From contig CAKSJU010000081.1 of the NCBI GenBank assembly GCA_934463455.1, positions 1 through 10,110 on the forward strand: a stretch of 10,110 nucleotides of DNA, read 5' to 3'. The notes below the pieces were generated by a model that had not been told where the DNA came from, did not search any database, and saw nothing but the letters and a program-made list of their open reading frames with translations. Of this stretch, positions 1-8,232 are shown in pieces (position 1 is the stretch's first letter; every line of letters starts with the position of its first letter). Source of the DNA: an uncultured Clostridia bacterium. GTDB taxonomy: Bacteria; Bacillota; Clostridia; UBA1381. Both the position numbers and the translations under genes were made by a program.

Positions 1-51
1 TAGACAGCCTTTGTCTTTTGCAGGGATAGAAAAGATACCGGACCGCAACAT
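1..51 (-). CDS. 5' end of an unidentified gene running off the left edge
   Basis: Seen: on the minus strand an ATG at 51-49 opens a frame with no stop for all 17 codons to the window edge (MLRSGIFSIPAKDKGCL). An AGGAAA ribosome binding site at 62-57 lies five bases upstream, and a good promoter (-35 at 131-126, -10 at 108-103) would give a leader of about 45 bases. Inference: this is the start of a gene transcribed to the left, separately from the tRNA gene. Seventeen residues are too few to recognise a family. The start could be wrong, and the open frame could be chance, but promoter, ribosome binding site and start codon are in the right order and spacing. Confidence 0.4.
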   Translation of the reverse strand, partial: MLRSGIFSIPAKDKGCL

Positions 52-102
52 TTATATTTCCTGTAATATATACTTTTAATACTTATAATGTAAGATAATT
101 CC

Positions 103-131
103 ATTATACCACGCTTTCGGCTCATAATCAA
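103..131 (-). promoter_or_regulatory. Sigma-A-type promoter directed leftwards
   Basis: Read on the minus strand, TTGATT (131-126) and a perfect TATAAT (108-103) are separated by exactly 17 bases, and TGG precedes the -10 box. It lies downstream of the tRNA terminator, so it should start a new transcript towards the left edge, feeding the partial gene at 51-1. Confidence 0.65.
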
Positions 132-164
132 TAATTCGGAAATATTTTCTTTAAAAAAATGAAC

Positions 165-196
165 AAAAAAAGAACAAGCCGAACTTGTTCCTTTTT
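165..196 (-). terminator. Rho-independent terminator of the tRNA-Gly gene, probably bidirectional
   Basis: On the minus strand, immediately after the CCA end of the tRNA, a perfect 7-bp stem (GAACAAG, loop TTCGG, CTTGTTC) is followed by seven T residues. An A-run before the stem extends the pairing into the T-run. The same structure read on the + strand also ends in a C plus six T residues, so it could stop transcription from either side. Confidence 0.85.
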
Positions 197-271
197 TGGA
201 GCGGAAGACGAGATTCGAACTCGCGACGTTCACCTTGGCAAGGTGACGCTCTACCACTGAGCCACTCCCGC
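197..271 (-). tRNA. tRNA-Gly (anticodon GCC)
   Basis: The minus strand reads as a complete 75-base tRNA with CCA encoded in the gene. The acceptor stem GCGGGAG pairs with CTTCCGC (one G-U). The D arm contains GGCTCAGTGGTAGAGC, the anticodon stem CACCT/AGGTG encloses the loop TTGCCAA (anticodon GCC), and the T arm shows the standard GTTCGAATC. The discriminator base is T (U in RNA). GCC decodes the glycine codons GGC and GGU. The gene stands alone between its own promoter and terminator, divergent from purL. No intron and no stem defect is seen. Confidence 0.97.
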
Positions 272-284
272 ATTGACTCTGATA

Positions 285-313
285 ATTATACCACATTTAT
301 TTATGTTTGTCAA
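285..313 (-). promoter_or_regulatory. Consensus promoter of the tRNA-Gly gene
   Basis: On the minus strand TTGACA (313-308) and TATAAT (290-285) both match the sigma-A consensus perfectly, with a 17-base spacer. The -10 box ends 13 bases before the tRNA 5' end, leaving only a short leader to be removed by RNase P. Perfect boxes fit a strongly expressed stable RNA gene. Confidence 0.88.
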
Positions 314-378
314 TACGCTTTTTATTTAAAACATTTCTTTTTTTGTCGGTATTTTTAGGTTATTTATTCTCTTTACTT

Positions 379-407
379 TTTCCAAAAAACAAGGTACAAT
401 ATATAAT
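379..407 (+). promoter_or_regulatory. Probable promoter of the purL-polC operon
   Basis: TATAAT at 402-407 is preceded by TTTCCA at 379-384 (4 of 6 matches to TTGACA) with a 17-base spacer. Transcription would start near 413-414 and leave a leader of about 37 bases before the purL ATG at 451. That is too short for a purine riboswitch, and no aptamer-like structure was recognised. It supports the purL start at 451, because the longer reading frame would begin upstream of the promoter. Confidence 0.6.
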
Positions 408-450
408 AGATATTTATGTCAAAATTTATAATGCGGAAAGGAACAGGAAA

Positions 451-3400
451 ATGGTCAGAAGAATTTATGTTGAAAAGAAGAGAGGCTTTAATGTCGAAGC
501 ACAAGGAGTTTTGGCGGATTTAAAACAGAACTTATCGCTTAACTCCTTGACAAATGTACGTGTTGTAAACAGATACGACATCGACGGAATAAGCGATGAA
601 GAATACGAAAATGCAAAGGCGTCGGTTTTCTATGAACCGCCGGTTGATAACGCGTGGGACGAAGATATTTCTTTTTCCGAAAACGAAACATATTTTGCGG
701 TTGAATATCTTCCCGGTCAGTTTGACCAGCGCGCCGCTTCCGCCGAAGAATGTGTGTCCATATTAACGCAAAAAAAACGCCCCGTTGTCCGTTCCGCAAA
801 GGTTTACATATTTGAGGGTATAACAGAGGAAGAGACTCAAAAAGCAAAGAAATATCTTATAAATCCGGTTGAGGCAAGAGAAGCTTCACTCGAAAAATGT
901 CAAACGCTTGATATTAAGGCAGAGCTTCCCGCCGACGTTGCCGAGGCTGTAGGATTTATTGATATGTCCGAAAAAGAGCTTTCGGAATTTTTATCCGAAA
1001 TGGGATTTGCAATGGATATTGATGATCTCCTTTTCTGCAGAAAGTATTTTAAAGAAACCGAAAAACGAAATCCTACAATAACAGAGCTAAGAATGATTGA
1101 TACATATTGGTCGGATCACTGCCGTCATACCACATTTTCGACGCATATAGACGCAGTTTCGGTACCGGACGGAAAATATTCCGACATAATCAAATCGGCA
1201 TATGAAGAATACAAAAAGGCAAAAAAGGATTTATACGCACCCAACCGCGCGGAATGTCTGATGAATCTTGCCACAATCATAGTAAAGCAGCTGAAAAAAG
1301 CCGGTAAACTCAAAGAAATAGACGAGTCGGAAGAAATAAACGCATGCAGTATAAAAGCGGAGATTGATGTGAACGGTAAAAAAGAGCCATGGCTTATTAT
1401 GTTCAAAAACGAAACCCACAACCACCCCACCGAAATAGAGCCTTTCGGCGGCGCGGCAACCTGTCTCGGCGGTGCGATACGTGACCCGCTTTCGGGACGT
1501 TCGTATGTATACCAGGCAATGCGTGTGACCGGCAGCGGAGACCCGAGAAAAACACTCAGCGAAACGCATGCCGGGAAGCTTATGCAAAGAAAAATCACAA
1601 AGGGTGCGGCGGCAGGCTATAGCTCATACGGCAACCAGATAGGTCTTGCAACCGGTCAGGTCAATGAAATATATGACGAGGGCTATGTTGCAAAAAGAAT
1701 GGAAATAGGTGCTGTCATCGGTGCCGCTCCCGCAAAAAATGTTGTCCGCCAAATCCCCGAAGCAGGCGATGTAATAATCCTCCTCGGCGGCAGAACGGGC
1801 AGAGACGGCTGCGGCGGCGCTACCGGCTCTTCAAAAGCACACACCGAAGAATCTCTTTCCGAATGCGGCAGCGAAGTACAAAAGGGAAATCCCCCCGTAG
1901 AGAGAAAAATCCAAAGACTTTTCAGAAACGAAGCTGTAACTGTAAAAATCAAACGCTGCAACGATTTCGGTGCGGGCGGAGTTTCGGTTGCGATTGGTGA
2001 GCTTGCGGACGGTCTGACAATAAATCTCGATAAAGTACCGAAAAAATACGACGGTCTGGACGGAACGGAGCTTGCAATAAGTGAGTCGCAGGAACGTATG
2101 GCAGTTGTTGTGAACAAAGAAGATGCAGATTTCTTCATAAAGGCGGCAAATGAGGAAAATCTTGAAGCGACACATGTTGCGGACGTAACCGACACCAACC
2201 GTTTGGTTATGACCTGGCGCGGCAAAACAATCTGTGATATTTCCAGAGATTTTTTAAATACCAACGGTGCTGACAAGCACATAGAGATAGAAGCGGCTGT
2301 TCCCTCCTCAAAGCATACGGCTTTTGACAAAGAGCCGGTCAGCGACATAAAGGAAAAGTGGCTTGCCGCTCTCTCCGACCTTAACGTCTGCTCACAAAAG
2401 GGTCTTTCGGAAATGTTCGATTCAACCATAGGTGCAGGCTCTGTACTTATGCCGTTCGGCGGTTTGTATCAGCTTACTCCGTCCGACGGAATGGCAGCAA
2501 AAGTACCTGTATTGCACGGAGAAACAACAACCGCCACAATTATGACCTACGGTTATAACCCCAAAATTTCAAAATGGAGTCCGTACCACGGAGCTGCATA
2601 CGCAATTGTGGAATCCGTTTCAAAAGCAGTTGCTCTCGGCGCGGACTATAAAAAGATATACCTCACATTCCAGGAATATTTTGAAAGACTCGGCAGCGAC
2701 AAAAAACGTTGGGGCAAGCCTTTCTCCGCACTTTTGGGCGCATATCGCACACAGCTCGCGCTCGGTATTGCGGCAATAGGCGGAAAGGATTCCATGAGCG
2801 GAAGCTTCAATGAGCTTGATGTTCCGCCCACACTGACCTCTTTTGCCGTTGCTGTGGAGGATGTAAAAAATATCACTTCGCAGGAAATCAAAAAAAGCGG
2901 CTCAAAGCTTGTACTTTTCACCTTGGAGCGTGACGGCAACGATATGCCCGATTTTGAAAAGCTCAAAAAAATGTACGAACAAATTCACAAGCTTATAACA
3001 GACGGAAAGGTGCTTTCGGCAAGCGTTGTAAAAGGCTTCGGTCTTGCCGAAACGATTTCTAAAATGACCTTCGGAAACAAAATCGGAGTAACCTTTGACA
3101 GCGAAATAACCTCCGATTTGCTCTTCTATGCTCCGCTCGGGTCTGTTGTTCTTGAAGCAAACGAAGATATTGACGGTGCCGTAACACTCGGTACAACCGG
3201 CGGCAGCGCAATCAAAACCGGCGATGTTGAAATATCGATTGAAGAAGCATTAAGCGTATGGCAAAAGCCGCTTGAGGGCGTATTTAAAACACGCGTTGAA
3301 TCGGACAAGGAAGAGCCGAAAACTTACACCTTTGCCGACCGCGCTCCGGTTGTTGCGGGAGAAAAGTTTGCAAAACCGCGTGTATTTATCCCGGTGTTCC

Positions 3401-4170
3401 CCGGCACAAACTGTGAATATGATACAGCGCGCGCATTTGAAAAAGCCGGAGGCACGGCAGATATATTCGTTATAAAAAATCTTTCGCCCGCCGATGTTAC
3501 CTATTCGATGCAGGAAATGAAAAAACGTATCGACGCATCGCAGATAGTAATGCTCCCGGGAGGATTTTCCGGCGGTGACGAGCCGGACGGCTCCGGTAAA
3601 TTTATTGCAACCGCATTCCGCAACCCGCTTGTGTGCGAGGCGGTAATGAATTTGCTCAAAAACCGCGACGGTCTGATGCTCGGCATCTGTAACGGTTTTC
3701 AGGCACTTATAAAGCTAGGGCTTGTTCCTTACGGCGAAATACGTGTTCCGACCGACGATATGCCGACCTTGACCTTTAATACAATCGGCAGACATATTTC
3801 ACGCATGGCAATCACCCGCGTAGCTTCGGTAAAATCGCCGTGGTTTGCAAAAGTTAATCCCGGAGACCTGCACACCGTAGCACTTTCGCACGGAGAGGGC
3901 AGATTTATTGCAAGTCCCGGGCAAATTGCGTCTCTTGCCGCAAACGGACAACTCGCAACGCAATATGTTACTCCCGACGGTAAAGCCACATATGATACCG
4001 ACTTTAACCCTAACGGCTCTTTTTCATCGATTGAGGGAATAACCTCCCCCGACGGAAGAGTTCTCGGCAAAATGGGACATTCCGAAAGAATCGGCAGCAT
4101 GATTGCAAAAAATATACCCGGCAATAAGAATCAGCTTATATTCGAGTCGGGCGTTGAATATTTTAAATAA
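451..4170 (+). CDS. purL: Phosphoribosylformylglycinamidine synthase, single-chain form (FGAM synthase)
   Basis: This cytoplasmic enzyme converts FGAR, glutamine and ATP to FGAM, the fourth step of de novo purine synthesis. The protein has 1239 residues, the usual size of the single-chain clostridial/streptococcal type that combines PurS-, PurL- and PurQ-like parts. Seen: an N-terminal PurS-like region (about 1-160), the FGAM synthase signature DTYWSDHCRHTTF (about 217-229), FKNETHNHPTEIEPFGGAA (from about 318), a glycine-rich GGRTGRDGCGGATGSS (about 446-461), CNDFGAGGVSVA (from about 503) and AIGGKDSMSGS (about 776-786). The C-terminal class I glutaminase domain (from about 975) carries the expected triad: Cys1080 in GICNGFQ, and His1210 and Glu1212 in MGHSER. 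The frame is open from a TTG at 307, but that extension overlaps the tRNA promoter and lies partly upstream of the purL promoter. ATG 451 has AAAGGA at 437-442 and begins with the family-like MVRRIYVEKK. It is the first gene of the apparent operon, and polC follows after 16 bases. No defect is seen. Confidence 0.96.
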   Translation: MVRRIYVEKKRGFNVEAQGVLADLKQNLSLNSLTNVRVVNRYDIDGISDEEYENAKASVFYEPPVDNAWDEDISFSENETYFAVEYLPGQFDQRAASAEECVSILTQKKRPVVRSAKVYIFEGITEEETQKAKKYLINPVEAREASLEKCQTLDIKAELPADVAEAVGFIDMSEKELSEFLSEMGFAMDIDDLLFCRKYFKETEKRNPTITELRMIDTYWSDHCRHTTFSTHIDAVSVPDGKYSDIIKSAYEEYKKAKKDLYAPNRAECLMNLATIIVKQLKKAGKLKEIDESEEINACSIKAEIDVNGKKEPWLIMFKNETHNHPTEIEPFGGAATCLGGAIRDPLSGRSYVYQAMRVTGSGDPRKTLSETHAGKLMQRKITKGAAAGYSSYGNQIGLATGQVNEIYDEGYVAKRMEIGAVIGAAPAKNVVRQIPEAGDVIILLGGRTGRDGCGGATGSSKAHTEESLSECGSEVQKGNPPVERKIQRLFRNEAVTVKIKRCNDFGAGGVSVAIGELADGLTINLDKVPKKYDGLDGTELAISESQERMAVVVNKEDADFFIKAANEENLEATHVADVTDTNRLVMTWRGKTICDISRDFLNTNGADKHIEIEAAVPSSKHTAFDKEPVSDIKEKWLAALSDLNVCSQKGLSEMFDSTIGAGSVLMPFGGLYQLTPSDGMAAKVPVLHGETTTATIMTYGYNPKISKWSPYHGAAYAIVESVSKAVALGADYKKIYLTFQEYFERLGSDKKRWGKPFSALLGAYRTQLALGIAAIGGKDSMSGSFNELDVPPTLTSFAVAVEDVKNITSQEIKKSGSKLVLFTLERDGNDMPDFEKLKKMYEQIHKLITDGKVLSASVVKGFGLAETISKMTFGNKIGVTFDSEITSDLLFYAPLGSVVLEANEDIDGAVTLGTTGGSAIKTGDVEISIEEALSVWQKPLEGVFKTRVESDKEEPKTYTFADRAPVVAGEKFAKPRVFIPVFPGTNCEYDTARAFEKAGGTADIFVIKNLSPADVTYSMQEMKKRIDASQIVMLPGGFSGGDEPDGSGKFIATAFRNPLVCEAVMNLLKNRDGLMLGICNGFQALIKLGLVPYGEIRVPTDDMPTLTFNTIGRHISRMAITRVASVKSPWFAKVNPGDLHTVALSHGEGRFIASPGQIASLAANGQLATQYVTPDGKATYDTDFNPNGSFSSIEGITSPDGRVLGKMGHSERIGSMIAKNIPGNKNQLIFESGVEYFK

Positions 4171-4173
4171 AAT

Positions 4174-4178
4174 AGGAG
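4174..4178 (+). promoter_or_regulatory. Ribosome binding site that fixes the polC start
   Basis: AGGAG lies eight bases before ATG 4187 and just after the purL stop codon (4168-4170). The open frame reaches back to an ATG at 4103 inside purL, but no comparable site precedes that codon. The 28 extra residues would be purL sequence read in another frame, so 4187 is the better start. Confidence 0.8.
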
Positions 4179-4186
4179 TCTTTGAC

Positions 4187-7100
4187 ATGCACCCAAAGGT
4201 GAATATAGTTTTTAAGGGAATTTCCGGCGGCAAAATAGCCGATATAGGAGTTTCCAAAATAAAATTGTCCAAAAGCAGGCGGCGAATGGAGGTGCTTTTG
4301 GAAGACAATGCCGCAAACGAAGAGCTTGATAAATTTGAGCATGAGCTTATGAAATACTATAAATTAAACGGCGTTCACGTAAAAAACAATGACGAAGTTC
4401 AAAAAAAACGCGAACTGCCGAGAATGGTTATACAAATGCCTAAAAAACAAGCGTCCTTATCGGAGGAGGGAAATACCTCCTCCGATACTCTCGGAAAAGC
4501 AGAAATTGACGAAATGCTGTACGGCACAACCATCCGCGATGAGCTTGTACCGATTTCATCAATAACCGAAAACTCCGCAAGAGTATGCTTCCGCGGAGAA
4601 ATTTTCGGCATTGAAACAAAGGATATAACCAGCAAAAAAACAGAAAAACAATTCCATTTATTCGTTATAGATGTAACCGATTATTCCGATTCCATAACAA
4701 TACAGCTTTTTATGGATAAAAACAAAAATGAGGAAGCCTATGCGCAGATGTGTAAATCACTGAAAAAAGGTACTTGGGTAACCGTGCGGGGCAAGGCTCA
4801 GTACAATGACTATGCCCGTGAAACAGTTGTATCCGCCAATGCGATAGGTCTTTCTCCCGCACCCAAAATCCGCATGGACAATGCCGAGAAAAAACGTGTC
4901 GAGCTGCATATGCACACACAAATGTCAGCAATGGACGCAGTGTCTTCAACCAAAGATTTGATAGGACGTGCAGTAAAATGGGGACACAAAGCAATTGCCA
5001 TAACCGACCACGGGGTTGTACAATCCTTTCCGGACGGTATGAAGGAATCGAACAACCATGAAAAAATAAAGGTAATTTACGGAGTTGAGGGGTATCTTCT
5101 GGACGACAGCTTAAGGATATGCTATGAAATGACCGACCAAACCACCTCTTCGTCTTTTGTGGTATTTGACCTCGAAACAACAGGTCTTTCAAACGAGGTC
5201 AACAACATTATAGAAATAGGCGCAGTTAAAATAGAAAACGGCAAAATAACCGATCGTTATGCGCAGTTTGTAAATCCGAGAGAAAAAATCCCTCCCAAAA
5301 TAACCGAATTGACAAGCATTACCGATGAAATGGTGGCGGATGCACCGGCAATAGAAAAAGTTTTGCCGGAGTTTCTGGAATTTTGCAAGGGATGCGTGCT
5401 TGTCGCTCACAATGCAAAATTTGATACCGGATTTATAAAAAAAGCTATAGAAAGACAGAACATTTCCTACACTTTTGCGTGGATGGACACTCTTATGCTT
5501 GCGCGCTGTCTCTACCCCGATTTGCCAAATCACAGGCTTAATACGCTTTCCAAGCACATGAATATCCTTTTGGAAAATCATCACCGCGCGGTAGACGACG
5601 CGAAAGCAACAGCTGATATATTTTTAAAAATGCTTGACGAGCTTAACGGGCGAGGTCAAACAAAGCTTTACGAAATTAACGATAAATATGACATGACAGC
5701 GGCATGCAAGCGCAGCAAAGCATACCACATTATTTTGCTCGCAAAAACCCAGCAAGGTATACGAAACATATACGAAATGGTAAGTGCCTCACATTTAAAA
5801 TATTTTTTCCGAACTCCGCGTATTCCAAAAAGCCTTTTAGAAAAAAAGCGCGAGGGAATAATCATTGGCTCGGCATGTGAAGCGGGGGAGCTTTTCCGCG
5901 CCATAGTCGAAAAAAAATCGCATGACGAAATAGTAAAAATTGCCGAATTTTATGACTATCTTGAAATTCAGCCTATCGGCAATAACGCATATATGAAGCG
6001 TGACCCCGGGCACGAAGACGTAAATACCGACGAGGATTTAAAAAATTTAAACAGAGAAATTGTAAAACTCGGAGAAGAACTCAAAAAACCTGTAGTCGCA
6101 ACCTGTGACGTACATTTTCTCGACCCCGAGGGCGCAAACTACCGAAAAATTCTAATGTATTATAAAGGTTTTAAGGACGCTGAGGAACAGGCTCCTCTTT
6201 ATTTGCGAACAACCGAAGAAATGCTCGAAGAATTTTCCTATCTCGGAGAAGAAAAAGCATATGAGGTTGTAGTTGAAAATACGAATTTAATTGCCGATAT
6301 GATAGAAGAAACCCGTCCGATACCCACAAAAAAATGCCCTCCCGAAATTGAGGGTGCACAGGAGGGTATCATAAACGATTCCCATAAAAAGGCAAAGGAA
6401 ATATACGGAGACCCTCTGCCGAAAATTGTCAAGGACAGAATGGACAAAGAGCTTCATGCAATAACCACTTACGGTTTTTCGGTTATGTATAAAATAGCGC
6501 AGGAGCTTGTACGAAAATCCTTGAGCGACGGTTATCTTGTAGGCTCGAGAGGTTCTGTCGGCTCGTCCTTTATTGCATTTTTGTCGGACATTACCGAGGT
6601 CAACTCGCTTCCCCCGCACTATGTCTGCCCGAACTGTAAGCATTCCGAATTTATCACCGACCAAACCGGTATTTCGGGATTCGACCTACCCGACAAAAAT
6701 TGTCCCGAATGCGGTACTCCGTACAAAAAAGACGGTCACGACATACCCTTTGAAACCTTTCTCGGCTTCGAGGGCGACAAGGAGCCCGATATCGACCTTA
6801 ACTTCTCGGGAGATTATCAGCCTGTAATTCATAAATATACCGAAACTTATTTCGGCGAAGGATATGTTTTCAGAGCCGGAACAATCGGTACGGTTGCGGA
6901 AAAAACAGCCTACGGTTATGTTCGTAAATATTCCGAAGAAACCGGAAAGCACATCAGAAATGCCGAAATGAAACGGCTTGCCGCAGGCTGCGTCGGAGTA
7001 AAAAGAACAAGCGGACAGCATCCCGGCGGTATTATAGTTGTACCTCACTCGAACGATATTCACGAATTTTGTCCGATTCAGCACCCTGCCGACGACCCAA

Positions 7101-8218
7101 ATTCAAATATTATAACAACACATTTCGATTATCATAAAATAGACCAAAACCTATTGAAGCTTGACGAACTCGGTCATGATGACCCTACCGTTATAAAAAT
7201 GCTTCAAAATCTGACAGGAGTTGACCCGCGTACTATACCGCTTGACGACAAAGACACCATGAGTATCTTTACCTCGACCGATATACTGCATTTAAAATCC
7301 GACATAGGCACTCCGATAGGCACCTACGGTATTCCCGAATTTGGCACCGGCTTCACCCGCCAGATGCTTATAGACACAAAGCCGACAACCTTTGCCGAGC
7401 TTGTGCGAATAGCCGGATTGTCGCACGGTACCGATGTTTGGCTGAACAATGCCCAAGACTATATCAGGCAAGGCGTAACCACGCTTTCCGAGGCTATTTG
7501 TACACGTGACGATATAATGCTTTATCTTATTCACATGGGGGTCGAAGCGGGACATTCCTTTAAAATAATGGAAAGCGTCAGAAAGGGCAAAGGCTTAAAG
7601 CCGGAGGACGAAGAGGCAATGCGCGCCGCAAATGTCCCCGAATGGTACATAGAATCCTGTAAAAAGATAAAATACATGTTCCCGAAAGCACACGCCGTCG
7701 CATATGTAACAATGGCATTTAGAATTGCGTACTGCAAAGTACATTACCCGGAGGAATTTTATATCGCTTATTATTCTGTACGTGCCGACGATTTTGACGC
7801 GCATCTTATGGCAAACGGAGAAAAAACCGCAAGAGCTGCCATGGCTGATTTGTTGGAAAAAAAGAAAAATAACACAATTTCGCCGAAAGAAAAAAATCTT
7901 ATTCCGATTTTGGAGGTATGTATCGAAATGTACGCCCGCGGAATTAATTTTATTCCGGTTGACCTGTATAAATCCGACGCGATAAACTTTATAAAAACTC
8001 CCGAAGGAATACTCCCTCCGCTCAACGCGCTTCCCGGAATGGGTGAAAATGCAGCAAAGAGTATTACCGAAGCAAGAGAACAGGGAGAATTTAAAACCGT
8101 TGAGGATTTGCGTATCCGCACCGGCATAACAAAGACAAACATAGAGCTTTTGCAGCAAAATCATTGTCTCGACGGACTTCCGGAATCTGATCAGGTCAGT
8201 ATTTTTGATAATCTGTAA
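4187..8218 (+). CDS. polC: DNA polymerase III alpha subunit, Gram-positive type (PolC)
   Basis: This is the main replicative polymerase of low-GC Gram-positive bacteria, combining polymerase and 3'-5' proofreading activity (1343 residues). Domains in order: a short N-terminal domain (about 1-67), a charged linker (68-125), an OB fold (about 130-225), the first part of a PHP domain with HMHT (241-244) and TDH (273-275), an inserted DEDDh exonuclease (about 322-485; Asp328 and Glu330 in FDLETTG, Asp413 in AHNAKFD, His465 and Asp470 in HHRAVDD), the rest of PHP (about 510-715), then the polymerase. The polymerase has GYLVGSRGSVGSS (782-794), a zinc site (Cys814, Cys817, Cys839, Cys842) and catalytic Asp868 and Asp870 in PDIDLNFSG; Asp993 in LKLDELGHDDP is the likely third carboxylate. 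The C-terminus has a clamp-binding-like QVSIF (1336-1340) followed by DNL. B. subtilis PolC has 1437 residues; the difference lies in the N-terminal region, where the second subdomain seems absent. It lies 16 bases after purL, and the next gene's ribosome binding site overlaps its stop codon. Confidence 0.97.
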   Translation: MHPKVNIVFKGISGGKIADIGVSKIKLSKSRRRMEVLLEDNAANEELDKFEHELMKYYKLNGVHVKNNDEVQKKRELPRMVIQMPKKQASLSEEGNTSSDTLGKAEIDEMLYGTTIRDELVPISSITENSARVCFRGEIFGIETKDITSKKTEKQFHLFVIDVTDYSDSITIQLFMDKNKNEEAYAQMCKSLKKGTWVTVRGKAQYNDYARETVVSANAIGLSPAPKIRMDNAEKKRVELHMHTQMSAMDAVSSTKDLIGRAVKWGHKAIAITDHGVVQSFPDGMKESNNHEKIKVIYGVEGYLLDDSLRICYEMTDQTTSSSFVVFDLETTGLSNEVNNIIEIGAVKIENGKITDRYAQFVNPREKIPPKITELTSITDEMVADAPAIEKVLPEFLEFCKGCVLVAHNAKFDTGFIKKAIERQNISYTFAWMDTLMLARCLYPDLPNHRLNTLSKHMNILLENHHRAVDDAKATADIFLKMLDELNGRGQTKLYEINDKYDMTAACKRSKAYHIILLAKTQQGIRNIYEMVSASHLKYFFRTPRIPKSLLEKKREGIIIGSACEAGELFRAIVEKKSHDEIVKIAEFYDYLEIQPIGNNAYMKRDPGHEDVNTDEDLKNLNREIVKLGEELKKPVVATCDVHFLDPEGANYRKILMYYKGFKDAEEQAPLYLRTTEEMLEEFSYLGEEKAYEVVVENTNLIADMIEETRPIPTKKCPPEIEGAQEGIINDSHKKAKEIYGDPLPKIVKDRMDKELHAITTYGFSVMYKIAQELVRKSLSDGYLVGSRGSVGSSFIAFLSDITEVNSLPPHYVCPNCKHSEFITDQTGISGFDLPDKNCPECGTPYKKDGHDIPFETFLGFEGDKEPDIDLNFSGDYQPVIHKYTETYFGEGYVFRAGTIGTVAEKTAYGYVRKYSEETGKHIRNAEMKRLAAGCVGVKRTSGQHPGGIIVVPHSNDIHEFCPIQHPADDPNSNIITTHFDYHKIDQNLLKLDELGHDDPTVIKMLQNLTGVDPRTIPLDDKDTMSIFTSTDILHLKSDIGTPIGTYGIPEFGTGFTRQMLIDTKPTTFAELVRIAGLSHGTDVWLNNAQDYIRQGVTTLSEAICTRDDIMLYLIHMGVEAGHSFKIMESVRKGKGLKPEDEEAMRAANVPEWYIESCKKIKYMFPKAHAVAYVTMAFRIAYCKVHYPEEFYIAYYSVRADDFDAHLMANGEKTARAAMADLLEKKKNNTISPKEKNLIPILEVCIEMYARGINFIPVDLYKSDAINFIKTPEGILPPLNALPGMGENAAKSITEAREQGEFKTVEDLRIRTGITKTNIELLQQNHCLDGLPESDQVSIFDNL
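4458..4487 (+). repeat. Perfect 12-bp inverted repeat inside polC
   Basis: TATCGGAGGAGG at 4458-4469 and CCTCCTCCGATA at 4476-4487 are exact reverse complements around a six-base loop (GAAATA). In mRNA this would be a strong hairpin. It encodes about residues 91-101 of PolC, within the linker between the N-terminal domain and the OB fold. No T-run follows, so it is not a standard terminator. The 5' arm contains GGAGGAGG, which resembles a ribosome binding site that the hairpin would hide, but no start codon is correctly placed after it. Confidence 0.75.
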
Positions 8219-8232
8219 AGGACGGATAAAAT

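Noticed and set aside
414..450. Purine or other riboswitch in the purL leader
   Set aside because: The leader predicted from the promoter is only about 37 bases, and no aptamer-like helix was seen.
1683..2429. Long open frame of 248 codons on the minus strand inside purL
   Set aside because: It lies wholly antisense to purL, whose motifs are continuous, and its Ser/Pro-rich translation is typical of the antisense of biased codons. No ribosome binding site or family was recognised.
4103..4186. Upstream extension of the polC frame into purL
   Set aside because: The added 28 residues are out-of-frame purL sequence with no ribosome binding site; AGGAG at 4174-4178 points to ATG 4187.
7595..8164. 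189-codon minus-strand open frame inside polC
   Set aside because: It is antisense to the conserved PolC C-terminal region. Its Phe/Cys-rich translation is the expected shadow of the codons of the real gene.
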